64,000 bases of DNA from the NCBI RefSeq assembly GCF_905147365.1, contig NC_056416.1, forward strand, positions 3,864,001 through 3,928,000, written 5' to 3'. This document shows positions 35,058-45,704 of the stretch, in pieces (position 1 is the first letter of the stretch; every line of letters begins with the position of its first letter). A model generated the notes under the pieces. The model saw only the letters and a list, made by a program, of their open reading frames with translations, was not told where the DNA came from and did not search any database. This DNA is from Aricia agestis. Taxonomy: Eukaryota > Arthropoda > Insecta > Lepidoptera > Lycaenidae. The position numbers were made by a program, and so were the translations under genes.

Positions 35058-35915
35058 ATGCCATTGACTCCAAGAGAGGACTTCAAGGGGAGTGTCAGGA
35101 CAAGGGCGCAGCGAGCTGCTGCCATTGACTCCGAGAGAGGAGTTGCGGAGGCCACACCCACTGGGGACCAAGCTCCGCCCACTGAGGGACAGGCCCCACC
35201 TACTGGCCCCGCCCACATGGCTCCGCCCACTGGCCACGCCCACCAGGCTCAGCCCACTTTGGCTGAAGCCACGCCCCCTGGCCCCGCCCACCGGGACACG
35301 CCCACTGGCCACGCACCTCAGGCTCCGCCCACTTTGGGCGTGGCCCCGCCTACTGGCCCCGCCCACCAGGCCACGCCCACTGGCCCCGCCCACCGGGCCC
35401 TGCCTGCTCAAGCCCTACCTACTGGCTCCAGCCACCATGCGTCGCCTGTAGCTTCTACAGCCCCTCAAATGGCTCTTCATTTAGAAAGTTTAATTGAATT
35501 AATGGAGCTGCAAAGAGCTGAAATGAAGGCAATGATGGAGGCCCAAGACCGCAAGCTCGGCGCTTTGCAAGAGTCACAAGACCGCAAGCTCGGCGCTTTG
35601 CAAGAGTCACAAGACCGCAAGCTCGGCGCTTTACAAGATTCTCAAAGAGCTGAAATTCACGCTTTGCAAGAGTCACAAGACCGCAAGCTCGGCGCTTTGC
35701 AAGAGTCACAAGAGCAACAAAAGGACCTGCAAGAGAAAGCGCTTTTAGCTATAAAGGATGTCAGTGACACGGTAACTAAGCTTCGTAAAGATGTCGACGT
35801 AATCGACGAACGAGTTACCGGGTTAGGGGTTGATGTGGAAAATGTGAAAACTGGCCTCACTGAACTACAAAAAAAAAGTAGTGCGCCTGGAAACCACAGG
35901 AGTCGCGACGTGTAG
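35058..35915 (+). CDS. gag: gag, N-terminal part (proline-rich and coiled coil)
   Basis: I take the ATG at 35058 as the start; the upstream in-frame TTG is not needed. The first ~120 residues are a Pro/Ala/Thr/Gly/His-rich region built on PPTGPAH-like and ATPTGPAH-like units in very GC-rich DNA. Then come five 33-bp units (35544-35708), each encoding an 11-residue QDRKLGALQES-type repeat, and further heptad-like sequence to about residue 280. This should form a long coiled coil. The frame passes into another at the A9 run (35869-35877) and, unshifted, stops at 35913-35915. The proline-rich and coiled-coil head is unusual for Ty3/gypsy gag. Confidence 0.8.
   Translation: MPLTPREDFKGSVRTRAQRAAAIDSERGVAEATPTGDQAPPTEGQAPPTGPAHMAPPTGHAHQAQPTLAEATPPGPAHRDTPTGHAPQAPPTLGVAPPTGPAHQATPTGPAHRALPAQALPTGSSHHASPVASTAPQMALHLESLIELMELQRAEMKAMMEAQDRKLGALQESQDRKLGALQESQDRKLGALQDSQRAEIHALQESQDRKLGALQESQEQQKDLQEKALLAIKDVSDTVTKLRKDVDVIDERVTGLGVDVENVKTGLTELQKKSSAPGNHRSRDV
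35544..35708 (+). repeat. Five tandem 33-bp units in gag
   Basis: Units begin at 35544, 35577, 35610, 35643 and 35676. Four share the word CAAGACCGCAAGCTCGGCGC; the fourth unit diverges. Each encodes 11 residues, the period of a hendecad coiled coil. The near identity of the units indicates recent expansion. Confidence 0.95.
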
Positions 35916-36663
35916 TGGAACTTCCGGAGTGGCACACGGGCCACGAGTAAAAGTACCGCCATACGACGGCACTACTTCTTGGAACGCTTACCGTCAGCAA
36001 TTCCAGACTGTTGCTTCTGCCAACGGATGGTCTGACGAACAATGCCTGACCGCTCTCACTGTCGCGCTAAGAGGGCAAGCCTTGTCGGTCCTGGAAGCAC
36101 ATACAGGAAATGGGTTCAAAGACCTGATGGAGGCCCTTGAATCCAGATACGGGGAGCGACACCTGGAGCACGTGTTTCGTGCCCAGCTGCGTGACAGAGT
36201 CCAACGCTCAGGAGAAGGATTACAACAATGGGCGCTGGAAATTGAAAAACTCGTCAAGAAGGCACACCCAGGAGCTGACGCCAAGATGGTCGACTCCAAT
36301 ATTGTGCAAGCATTTGTCGACGGAATCAGGGATCTGGAGGTCAGAGCTGCAGTGAGGCTTCGTCACCACACCTCGCTTAAGGAAGCATTGGCGCATGCTT
36401 TGGAAGTCGAGGCTGTTCGCCGTGACATACGACAGACCCATAAGATCCACGAGGTCTCTGAGGAAGTCAAGGAGGTCAAGGCTCCCACGAAGAAAAGTTT
36501 TGGAGCCATGTGCTACAAGTGCGGCGAGAGGGGCCATCTCCAGCTCAACTGCCCGCAGAAGGAGACCCAGATGGCAAGAATGAAAAGGCTCGAGGAACAA
36601 ATGGAGGAGCTGAAGAAGCAAGCAAGGGCTTCGTCCCCTGCCCGGGAGCAGGGAAACGAATAA
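35869..36663 (+). CDS. gag: gag, capsid and zinc-knuckle part
   Basis: This frame continues gag after the A9 run. No ATG lies near its beginning, and the first usable start-like codon is a GTG at 35881, so it is the continuation of the upstream frame and not a separate gene. Counting from 35881, residues 25-41 (VPPYDGTTSWNAYRQQF) begin the capsid-like domain usual in insect gypsy elements. One zinc knuckle (CX2CX4HX4C) lies at 211-224. The tail is Lys/Glu-rich. It ends at TAA 36661-36663, six bases downstream of... the slippery heptamer, within the overlap with pol. Confidence 0.85.
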   Translation, partial: KKKVVRLETTGVATCSGTSGVAHGPRVKVPPYDGTTSWNAYRQQFQTVASANGWSDEQCLTALTVALRGQALSVLEAHTGNGFKDLMEALESRYGERHLEHVFRAQLRDRVQRSGEGLQQWALEIEKLVKKAHPGADAKMVDSNIVQAFVDGIRDLEVRAAVRLRHHTSLKEALAHALEVEAVRRDIRQTHKIHEVSEEVKEVKAPTKKSFGAMCYKCGERGHLQLNCPQKETQMARMKRLEEQMEELKKQARASSPAREQGNE

Positions 36664-36709
36664 AAGCCAGGACTAAGGGGCGAGTGCTGGCTGACACGGA
36701 GGAAGCCCC
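36651..36709 (+). promoter_or_regulatory. Programmed -1 frameshift signal, gag to pol
   Basis: GGGAAAC at 36651-36657 is read G GGA AAC in the gag frame, the X XXY YYZ form needed for -1 slippage. It lies four bases before the gag stop codon. Seven bases downstream AGCCAG (36665-36670) pairs with CTGGCT (36687-36692). GGGGC in the loop (36677-36681) can pair with GCCCC (36705-36709), making an H-type pseudoknot. Slipping by -1 enters exactly the frame that carries the protease. The heptamer, spacing and frame are seen directly; that it works is inference. Confidence 0.8.
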
Positions 36710-37784
36710 AATAACGGTTGTCTCCCAAGCAAGCAGCGCGAATAGTCTGGTGATTCAGGGGACTATTAACGGGACGGATTGCAAAATGACTCTAGACACA
36801 GGAGCCTCTAGAACAATAGTGAACCCAAATTTGATAAAAGCCGCAAGGAGGCACAAGAGGAGAATTAACTGTCGGCTTCTTACCGCCTCCGGTCAGCCAA
36901 TACCCGTCCTGGGAGAAATGTCAGTTACGATGAATGTGGGGGAGTTCTCATACCCTCATGACGTTATTGTGGCTGAGATTATGGATGATTGCATCTTGGG
37001 TTTGGATTTCATGAAGAAGCACAACTGCAGAATTAATGTCGCCGACGGAGTGTTCAAGTGTGGCGAAGAAGAAATTTTCATCCTTGGAGGTGCTTGCGGG
37101 AAAGTTGAATGTGTAAAGAAAGTCATAATACCTGGACGAGCGGAAGCTAGAGTGCTGGTGAAACTACCGCCAGCTGGAAAGAAGAAGTTAAATAGATGCG
37201 TGTTGATCGAAGACTTACCTACCAAGACATCAGCGCAAAAACTGATGACGGCGAGAACCCTTGTTAGTGGTAGCAGTAACGCTGTGGTCAGGGTTTTGAA
37301 CCTTGGTGATCGCGAGATCTGCTTGAACAAAGGTGACGTCATTGGAAAGTGCGAGGAAGTTGTCTGGATGAGACAGTGTAGTTCGATCACAGGCTCAGAC
37401 TCAGCAAACACCAGCAACTATGGAATAGTGACTGAGCTACTCGATGACTGCAAGAGTAATCTGACTTATTCGCAGAGCATGAAAGCTAAGAAGTTTTTAC
37501 AACGCCACGCGAATATCTTCTCCAGTCAGGAAGGCGACCTTGGAAGAACGTCGATGGTTCAGCACAGGATAGATACCGGAAACGAGAACCCAATTCGTCA
37601 ACGAGCAAGACGGATACCTATAGCAAAAGAGAAAGAAGTTGAAGGCCTTTTGGAGGACATGAGAAGGCATAATATTATTGAACCGTCTGCAAGTCCATGG
37701 TGCTCACCTGTTGTATTAGTAAAGAAGAAAGATGGCAGCACAGTTATCCATTACCTCGAATCGACGACACTCTGGATACCTTGA
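36657..37784 (+). CDS. pol: pol part 1: protease and N-terminal RT
   Basis: The frame entered by -1 slippage carries the aspartic protease active site DTGAS (36,795-36,809) and its later partner motif ILGLDF near 36,992-37,010. A linker and the first RT motifs follow, up to PWCSPVVLVKKKDGS near 37,695-37,740. Beyond about 37,736 the sequence switches frame, and this frame stops at 37,782-37,784 after unrelated residues. The protease should cleave Gag and Pol. As it stands, translation ends inside RT. Confidence 0.85.
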   Translation, partial: RIKARTKGRVLADTEEAPITVVSQASSANSLVIQGTINGTDCKMTLDTGASRTIVNPNLIKAARRHKRRINCRLLTASGQPIPVLGEMSVTMNVGEFSYPHDVIVAEIMDDCILGLDFMKKHNCRINVADGVFKCGEEEIFILGGACGKVECVKKVIIPGRAEARVLVKLPPAGKKKLNRCVLIEDLPTKTSAQKLMTARTLVSGSSNAVVRVLNLGDREICLNKGDVIGKCEEVVWMRQCSSITGSDSANTSNYGIVTELLDDCKSNLTYSQSMKAKKFLQRHANIFSSQEGDLGRTSMVQHRIDTGNENPIRQRARRIPIAKEKEVEGLLEDMRRHNIIEPSASPWCSPVVLVKKKDGSTVIHYLESTTLWIP

Positions 37785-40201
37785 GTGGCATGAAATGGTT
37801 CTCGATCCTGGACCTGAAATCTGGATACTGGCAGGTGGAAATTCATCCAAAAGACAAAGAGAAGACAGCGTTTTCCACCGGTAAAGGTTTATGGCAGTTT
37901 AACGTCATGCCCTTTGGTTTGTGCAACGCACCTGCCACATTTGAGCGACTCATGGAGTGTATACTGGCAGGCTTAGTTGGAGAGGCTTGCTTAGTCTACT
38001 TGGATGACGTCATCATTGTTGGCCGCGACTTCGAGGACCATTTGCGAAACTTAGAACGAGTTTTCGCCAAAATAGAGGGGGCCAAGTTAAAGTTGAATCC
38101 GAAAAAGTGTCGTTTATTCAGGAGTAAGGTGAACTATCTCGGCCATGTTATCTCCAGTGATGGAATTCAGACGGACCCGGAGAAACTAGAAGCAGTCCAA
38201 AATTGGCCAACCCCTAAGAACAAAACCGAAGTGCGGGCATTTCTCGGCCTATGCTCCTACTACAGGCGTTTTGTTAAGGGATTCTCAGAGATAGCCAAGC
38301 CATTACATCGGCTGACAGAAGATAAACGACAGTTTATTTGGGACGAGACTTCCGAAGATTCTTTTCAGAAACTAAAGAAACATCTGTGTGAAACACCAAT
38401 CCTGGGGTATCCACAACCTGAAGGTCAGTTTATAGTCGACACGGACGCAAGCAACACGGCCATTGGAGGGGTGTTATCTCAAAAACAGGGTGAAAGAGAA
38501 GTTGTAATTGCATATTTCAGCAAATCTTTATCTAAGCCAGAGAGAAACTACTGTGTGACAAGAAGAGAACTCTTGGCTGTCGTAAAGACGCTACAACATT
38601 TCAGCAAGTATCTCATTGGCAGACACTTTTTACTGCGAACTGATCACGCAGCCTTGAAGTGGCTACTACAATTCAAGAACCCAGAAGGCCAAGTAGCTCG
38701 ATGGATAGAACAACTCCAGGAGTATGACTTCAAGACGGAACACCGCAGCGGAAAGTCGCATGGGAATGCCGACGCACTCTCACGAAGGCCGTGTTCGGAA
38801 GACTGCAACCATTGTGTTAAGCAGGAATGTAATGAAGTGACACTAAAGTTAACGAAAACAAGTCCTTTGGGCCCATGGGAGAATGATGCTATGAGGGAGG
38901 CTCAAGAAACAGATGACGACCTTCGGCACATCATCACATGGAAGAAACGGCGTGATGAAAAACCAATCTGGAGTGAGGTAGCACCCACTGGCGCTGTCAC
39001 TAAGGCGTACTGGGCGCAATGGGACAGTCTGATACTTCAAAACGGAATACTCTACCGGAAATGGGAGAAGACCAACGGCAGAGAGTTCCATCTTCAGATA
39101 GTTATCCCAAGAACGAGAGTACCGGATGTTCTCCGTGAAATGCATGATGGCGTATCAGGAGGTCATCTAGGAGTAAAGAGGACGTTAACAAAAGTGCGAG
39201 AACGATTCTACTGGTTGCATTGTCGAGACGATGTACAGGATTGGTGCCGCAAATGCACTACTTGCGCTGCAGTGAAGGGACCACAGACAAGGAGCCGTGG
39301 GAGCCTGCGCTTGTATAACGTTGGCGCACCGTGGGAACGAATCGCAGTTGACGTAGCTGGGCCATTTCCTGTAACGGAATCAGGAAACAAGTATTTCATG
39401 GTTGTCATGGATTACTTCACCAAATGGCCCGAAGTGTTCGCCATACCAAACCAGGAAGCTACAACAGTTGCTTCTAAGCTAGTCGAAGAAGTAATATCTC
39501 GCTTTGGTGTGCCTCTAGAAATCCATTCCGATCAGGGCAGGAATTTCGAATCGCAGGTCTTCCAGGAAGTGTGCAGAATTTTGGGAATGCATAAAACGAG
39601 GACCACCGCGTACCATCCACAGTCTGATGGAATGGTTGAGAGATTTAACCAGACCCTTGAGAGGCATTTGGCGAAATTGGTAGATGACAAACAAAAGGAC
39701 TGGGACAAGTATATACCGCTCTTCCTTCTGTCGTACCGTACCGCCGAGCATGAGAGCATAAAAGCTACCCCGGCGTATGTCAATTACGGTAGAGAACTAC
39801 GAGTACCAGTAGACCTTTTGACAGGAGGATCACCGGAAGAACCAAAGACCGTACCAGATTATGTCTGCGATTTAAGGGAAAAGATGCGTTTTATACACGC
39901 CATGGTTCGGGAAAATGGGTTACAGTCAAGTGAGAACATGAAGACCAGATACGACCGGAAATCGAATACAAGCGGTTTCGAAGAAGGGTCACTGGTGTGG
40001 CTGCATAACCCAACTCGCCGAAAAGGCAAATCTCCAAAGTTGCAGACCAAGTGGGACGGCCCATACAAAGTGGTTACCCGATTGAATGACGTGACTTACA
40101 GGATTCAAAAGCAACCAAGAGGGACATTCAAAGTGGTACACATAGACCGTCTGGCGCGTTACCATGGCAGTAACAATGATGCTCGGGACGAGCATCTCTA
40201 A
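37742..40201 (+). pseudogene. pol: pol part 2: RT core, RNase H and integrase, frame-broken
   Basis: The second pol frame resumes at YPLPRIDDTLD and is then open to TAA 40199-40201. Counting from an internal ATG at 37697: RT motif A LDLKSGYWQ (38-46) and YLDD (101-104); RNase H residues D248/D250, E291, D316 and D359; the integrase HHCC finger (H483, H490, C517, C520); the integrase catalytic triad D552, D612, E648 (D,D35E spacing); and a GPY motif (788-790) in the C-terminal domain. The segment between KKDGS and YPLP, about 16 residues in related elements, is missing, and the missing length is not a multiple of three. Hence RT, RNase H and integrase cannot be made from this copy without the lost block. 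Confidence 0.88.
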
Positions 40202-40212
40202 GAGGGGAGTAG
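40201..40212 (+). other. Polypurine tract
   Basis: AGAGGGGAGTAG sits directly against the 3' LTR and overlaps the last base of the pol stop. It is the expected primer site for plus-strand DNA synthesis. Confidence 0.8.
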
Positions 40213-40755
40213 TGTTACGGTACATGGTATACGGACACGTGGTGCGCGAGTACATACTCGAACCTTCTAAAAAGGTCCAATGTTTGTTTACGTGCTTACC
40301 CTTTATTTGTTAGCGTATTTGAATTTAGACCTTATGACTGAGTCCATAAGGTCTAAATTAAATTCAACTTACTGCACTTATCGCAAGGACGGCAGTTTTA
40401 TTGTGGTACATGCCCGAGCTTCCTAGAAATTTCCCACGGTTGTTTACTTGTTTACGTGAATCGGGAAATTTCTGGAATTCGTCTCGCCATATAAAAAGAG
40501 CCGCAGGCAGGTCCGGCAAGTCAGTTCAATCTGAGCGATCGACGCGACATCAAGTGATCAATAGTGAGTGAACCAGTGAAACCTGCGACTTGGCTACGAC
40601 CTAGGACAGTGATAGTGCTTAGTGATTGGACCTAGTGATTTGTGTTTGGACTTAGTGCTAAGTGTTGTGACCTAGTGTTTAGTGCAGTGTTAATAAAGTC
40701 TTCAAGAGAGTCACCAGGTCTTTCTCTCCAAATCTTCGAACCCTAGCACGTAACA
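40213..40755 (+). repeat. 3' LTR of the gypsy element
   Basis: This is a 543-bp copy of the 5' LTR at an offset of 5,724. By eye I found no difference between the two. The copied TATA box is at 40490 and AATAAA at 40692-40697, which provides transcript end formation. Confidence 0.97.
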
Positions 40756-40759
40756 ATAC

Positions 40760-43700
40760 GGTCGAATTGAGTAACCTTCTCCTTTTTGGATGTCGGTTAA
40801 AAAGTCACATTTCAATAAAAATACATAGTAGAGTCTTTAAGAGCCATTCCCTTTGAAAAGCTACACCCGTTTTTACACCCTACTTACGAGTATGTCTGAA
40901 ACTAATCAACTCAATCTTCACGACTTTAATTACAATATCGATTGAAATGATAGTCTGGGAACAATTCTGATCATTCTTTGCAACAGTAACTGTTTTTAAT
41001 TAAGACCACAAAGATACAAGAGATAGTTTCATAAGCGAACCAATTAATAAAGTAGTAGCCAGTAGGGCTAATATTAGTAAATCAAAAGATGTAAAATGTG
41101 GTATGTAAAAATACTTATCTGATAGGCATTGTACAACAAGTTGCAGGTACTGCTTCTACTGAAAATCCCAAGATACAATGTAGTATTCGCGTTAAGTTAG
41201 CAATAAGTGATCATATCAACATTAAGACGCTTTCATTTACAACTTAAAGTAAACCATACAGAATAGGCTATAGAATCATCAGACACATGTCAGTAATTCG
41301 ATATGAAATGGATGTGGTACAGCGGCAGTCGGCAGGCAGTGGCGCGGCGTCGAACGATAACCCCGCCACGCTCGGCCGCCTCAACGGTGAGCCTCGCCGA
41401 AACTTCGCACTTCACTTTTCCACTAGGAAGTCCAAATGCACCAACCCGTGAAATCACCGTAAAACTGACGCAACCGACGTCTACTGACATTGTCAACAGT
41501 CGGAAAAAAACTATCAATTATCCAGTAATTTGAGCGGAAAATGCGTCAAGCTAGTCCTAGCCAAAAGCAGACTCGAGAAGTGCAAAAGAAATCGTTGATT
41601 TTACAATGTCCTCTGCTATTGCACAAATAAAAATTGTTTAAATAATAAAGCGTGTATGCTAAACCATTAAAAAAACATCAAGATGCATACATGGCGTGTA
41701 TGTATATGATACTGGCAAACAATAGCAACATTACCGACCGGATAAGGTCGAGTTTGGTCCACGTCGTGCGGAATCCCAATGAACTCTCACTTAGGCAGTG
41801 GAATAGGCATGAATCACGATTGCGAAAATCAAAACGTTTCATATGCACATTTAATATAGCTTTGGCTTTATATGGCACTGGTGTAACTTGTAAGTTGTAA
41901 CGCTTAATTTAACATCTGGCGCCAAATTGCTGCAACCGAATATAATTTAAGATCCAGACCTCAGATGTGATCAACGCGACGAATTTGCTGGAATTAATAA
42001 CACACCAACTATAATCCGTTTGGATTGCAAACCCTTTCAGTTCCACACGTTTCAAATTCACGAATTCCATTCTCGAATGACTCAACATTTTGAGGCATCT
42101 AAATGTCTTTATCTCACAAATTAGATCAACGAACATAAATGCACCATAAATCACTTGAATATGCAACAATGCCTATCTAGATCTCGTACATCTAAAACCA
42201 TCTTTCCATTAATATCAAACTTGCGTATATCGATTCAACGATAAGGAACAGTTATTCAGCGGATGTCACGAAGTATTTATTCCAAAGCGATAGCCTCTGT
42301 CACCAATTAGGGATCATTACTCACGTGTGTGATACCCAGCCGTTCGAAAATAATCGCATTAGTACTGAACGTTCCAAAGAAAACCTTGCAGCCGGAAAAT
42401 ACTAGCACCGAGTCGCATGATAGAATGTCTAGTACAAATTGAAACGCCTAATGACAACACGTCGTCTAAGTACTGCGATTAGGTAAAAAATTAGTAGCCT
42501 TATTTGCTGAGAGTGGCAATTATATGCAAATTGCGTCCAATAGCGCCAAGTCATTAATTGTTGTCGCACGTTCGATGTTCCTGTGAATGGAGACCAGAAC
42601 GAGCGAACTGGTTACCTGAGCAGTAAAAAACTCGACTCTCTAGGGAAATTAGATTTTTTAATTAATTAGTCCAGCTCAATTATCATACTCATTTTATCAG
42701 CAATTACCAGAGCGCAGACTTCATAGGAGGTTTTTTACTTTATTTTGCTCTTTTTATGAGAACTACCTATACAATGTAGAGACGACTTTCATTTGTTTAG
42801 GAGGATTTAATTACTATAAAATTGAGCTTTAAATGTTCTACAATAATATAATTGACTGCTTGATGAACCTTGGATAATTTTATATCTTACATAATCCTTA
42901 CCAATAATTTCATTTCAAACAGAAGACATCAAATTATGATTTTTGCTATCACACATAAAATCACGCCCTGAAGCAAATAATATGGTATTAATTAAAACTT
43001 TTCTGGCTTGAATAATAATTTTAATGGAAATATCAGACTCATTTTTAATCCCACGTGCACAGAAAAAGCTTCATCCGGATTTTAACGAGTTTATGCAGTT
43101 TATACGGAGCGGGCACAAAAGCGGAGAGCAAACATGGTTCCGACATCAAACAACGCTGAATACTCGATGACGAGTCACAAAAGCCCAGAGCATATTATCA
43201 TTTTGAAAGATGGTGCATAATTTAGAAATTATAAGCATAATTATATTATATCAATAGAATTTTTTTGGGTTAAAATGGAACTTTAGAAACAACCAAAAAA
43301 CGGTAGAACCATTTCTAGTGATTTCCCAATTGTATTATTACAAATTCGCTTCGTCGAACATTAGGTTTTGTGCTCATTGTACCCTTTTAAAGTATAATAT
43401 TAAAGAATAATTTATTTTATTCATATTTTTTCTTTTGCAATATTTCAAATAATTAGTAAACAACAAACAATCAACTTAGGAGTTACGACCCATCAATTTT
43501 GGGTACTCTCAACGTGAACAATTTCAAGAGATAGTCAAATTCTCTGTGTCTAGGAAGTTTGAATTAATCTCAAGTTTAGCTAAAGTGTACGTTCAAATTA
43601 GTTGTTTAGTTAGTTGTTAGTTGTTATTAGTTACTAATAAATAATAATCTCAGTAGTTAGTTGTTATTAGTTACTAATAAATAATAATACAAAAACTAAT

Positions 43701-45441
43701 TTCCTGAAATGTATTACATAAGTCAGCGGCGGTAAGTTTCTTTACAAAATTAGATCTTTTACCGTTATCTTAAAAGATTATTCAACGATTACATGTCTTG
43801 GCTAGTGGCTAATAGGAGTTTGCGAGTTGCAAACTATCAATTACAAGCCATAGAGGATGCGATAGAATCTTGATCATAATCGATCACGAAAAGTTATGTG
43901 AGGATAGGAGCAAATTCTTTCTAGTCTTAATTTTAAAGCAAAAAAAATTAAACGACTTTGAATTTTTCATTATTAGTCCTTAAAATCTCAAATAAATGTG
44001 ATTGAATTCTACGAATTTCTTCCTATGTTATATTAGAATGTATGTTAAAGGTAACGTAAATTCTACGTTAAGCCATTTTCAGTTCATCTCTCTACCGCAA
44101 TCTCTTAATTTCTAATTCATCAAGTTCTACTGCAGTCTTGCTTTGTAGTTTGTACCAAGACAATTGACGAGAGCTACATTATTAATCTTACATAAAACTT
44201 TACCTATGGTTCAAGGTTTCCTACTAAATTTATCAGAATTCAAAATTGAATTTCCTTCTGCAATTGTATAAGCCACTAGGTGACGGTGATCTAAGTATTA
44301 CTTTTCTCTAAATATTAACTTTCCCGAAACTTCCACGAATTTTCTAAGACTCAACTTAGTGAAAACGGTTCAATTGTTTTTGAGTTTCAGCGAGACTAAC
44401 AAAATTTAAAAAATATTTTTATTTATATAATTATATAGCTTTGGACACTTAATTCAAAAATTAAAATAATCAAAATTCCTGTGATAGGTATATCGATGAG
44501 TATTTTAATAATAACGAGACAGATGTTAGTCATCCCACAAGTAAGTAAAGTTAAACAGCTAAGCTCATAGAATATGCTAACTGAAATAAATATACAACTC
44601 GGTATAATGTTAGTTTCTGCTTATGCCCGGGGAAGCTAGCTAGGGTTTCATTGAGTTCCGAGACTAGTTGATATTGATTTATCCCCTGCAATTACAAATA
44701 CCCGGCTGCATTGCGATCGAATGCAGATTCCCATCGTCATCAAAACTTGCCGATTGCGATTGGAAATGTTCGAAACGAGTTTTAACTTTCGTAATATCCC
44801 CTCAAAGAAAAGGAGAAAGACGCAATATTAGCATTGTTGGAGATCGGCAATAATACGTACGATACAGTGAGTTTTTAAAAATAAGTATGATATTAGCATA
44901 TTGTGTAGTGTATATTAAGCTTGTAATTATTTTTGAGTGTAACGCATTCTGATCATTAATTTACTTTCTCTGACATTATTCTCAGATTTTAAATTAGAAG
45001 TGTGATTTCCAAAAAAGTACATTGTACATTGCCGTGCTATTTATTACTGATATTATTAAAATTTAATAAAGCAATCAGACAAGTGATAGGAAGCGTATTT
45101 TGCAGAACAAGGTGTTGAATAAATCAATCAACACAGCATAACTCAAGTATTGGCAGTATTGTCTTTACATGCGTGGTTATTACCCACCCACGTGGCCCGG
45201 CCGATACTCCGGCTCCTCTTGGAGACCGTCCAAGTAAAGATTTACGATGAGATATAATTAAAATGTGCAACATTCCCAAACATCTTTGCGGCAATGACTC
45301 CAAATTTCGCATACCCGCTAGACATTATACGGTAGCAAGTAAAAAATGTTAGATGACATCATACAATAGAGATTCACAGTCAAGATAAGATTTAATTTTA
45401 AGAAAAATAGCACGCACTAAAGTTAATACTACACATTAAAA
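40760..45441. other. Unassigned non-coding stretch
   Basis: No gene is recognised. A GC-richer patch at about 41,300-41,470 carries short frames on both strands, with a GTGAGC word but no domain. A ~40-bp tandem duplication occurs at 43,609-43,690. Confidence 0.35.
43609..43688. repeat. Tandem duplication, unit about 43 bp
   Basis: The phrase TAGTTGTTATTAGTTACTAA followed by TAAATAATAAT occurs twice in tandem, separated by CTCAGTAGT. It is local and non-coding. Confidence 0.7.
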
Positions 45442-45704
45442 TACAGTGTGTAACAAAAATAAGTGATAATATTTTAGGGTGTGTACGTGTTCCTTGTAGA
45501 GAGTTCACTGTGAAAGTAGCAGCTCTGAAAGACGAAAAATTTTTTTCACTTTTGTATGGGCAAGGGTCCGAGCGTCACGAGTTTCCCCATACAAAAGTAA
45601 AAAAAAATTTTCGTCTTTCATCGCTGCTACTTTCACAGTGAACTCTCTACAAGAAACACGTACACACCCTAAAGTATTATCACTTATTTTTGTTACACAC
45701 TGTA
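45442..45704. mobile_element. Foldback MITE with TA duplication (Tc1/mariner-like)
   Basis: The body 45444-45702 (259 bp) consists of two 117-bp inverted arms (45444-45560 and 45586-45702, about five mismatches) around a 25-base loop. Ends read CAGTGTGTAACAAAAATAAG, and TA lies on both sides (45442-45443, 45703-45704). TA duplication and these ends fit a Tc1/mariner-mobilised MITE. There is no coding capacity; a transcript would form a long hairpin. Confidence 0.88.

Larger units (their letters stand above)
34485..40759 (+). mobile_element. Ty3/gypsy LTR retrotransposon, recent but defective
   Basis: The element runs from 34489 to 40755 (6,267 bp) between ATAC target duplications (34485-34488 and 40756-40759). 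It has 543-bp LTRs, a tRNA primer site, gag, then protease, reverse transcriptase, RNase H and integrase in Ty3/gypsy order, and a purine tract. There is no env: only 11 bases separate the pol stop from the 3' LTR. The two LTRs read the same throughout, so insertion was recent. Two defects interrupt the coding path: a homopolymer frame change in gag (A9, 35869-35877) and loss of a conserved block in RT (about 37,736-37,748). The gag-to-pol change at 36,651 is a different matter and looks programmed. The lineage within Ty3/gypsy is not assigned. Confidence 0.96.

Noticed and set aside
35455..36042. Several long minus-strand frames across gag
   Set aside because: They are antisense shadows of the repetitive, GC-rich gag sequence.
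40213..40755. Possible env gene between pol and the 3' LTR
   Set aside because: Only 11 bases separate the pol stop from the LTR, so no env exists.
41290..41533. GC-richer frames on both strands near 41.4 kb
   Set aside because: Open on both strands because of composition; no motif or convincing splice pair.
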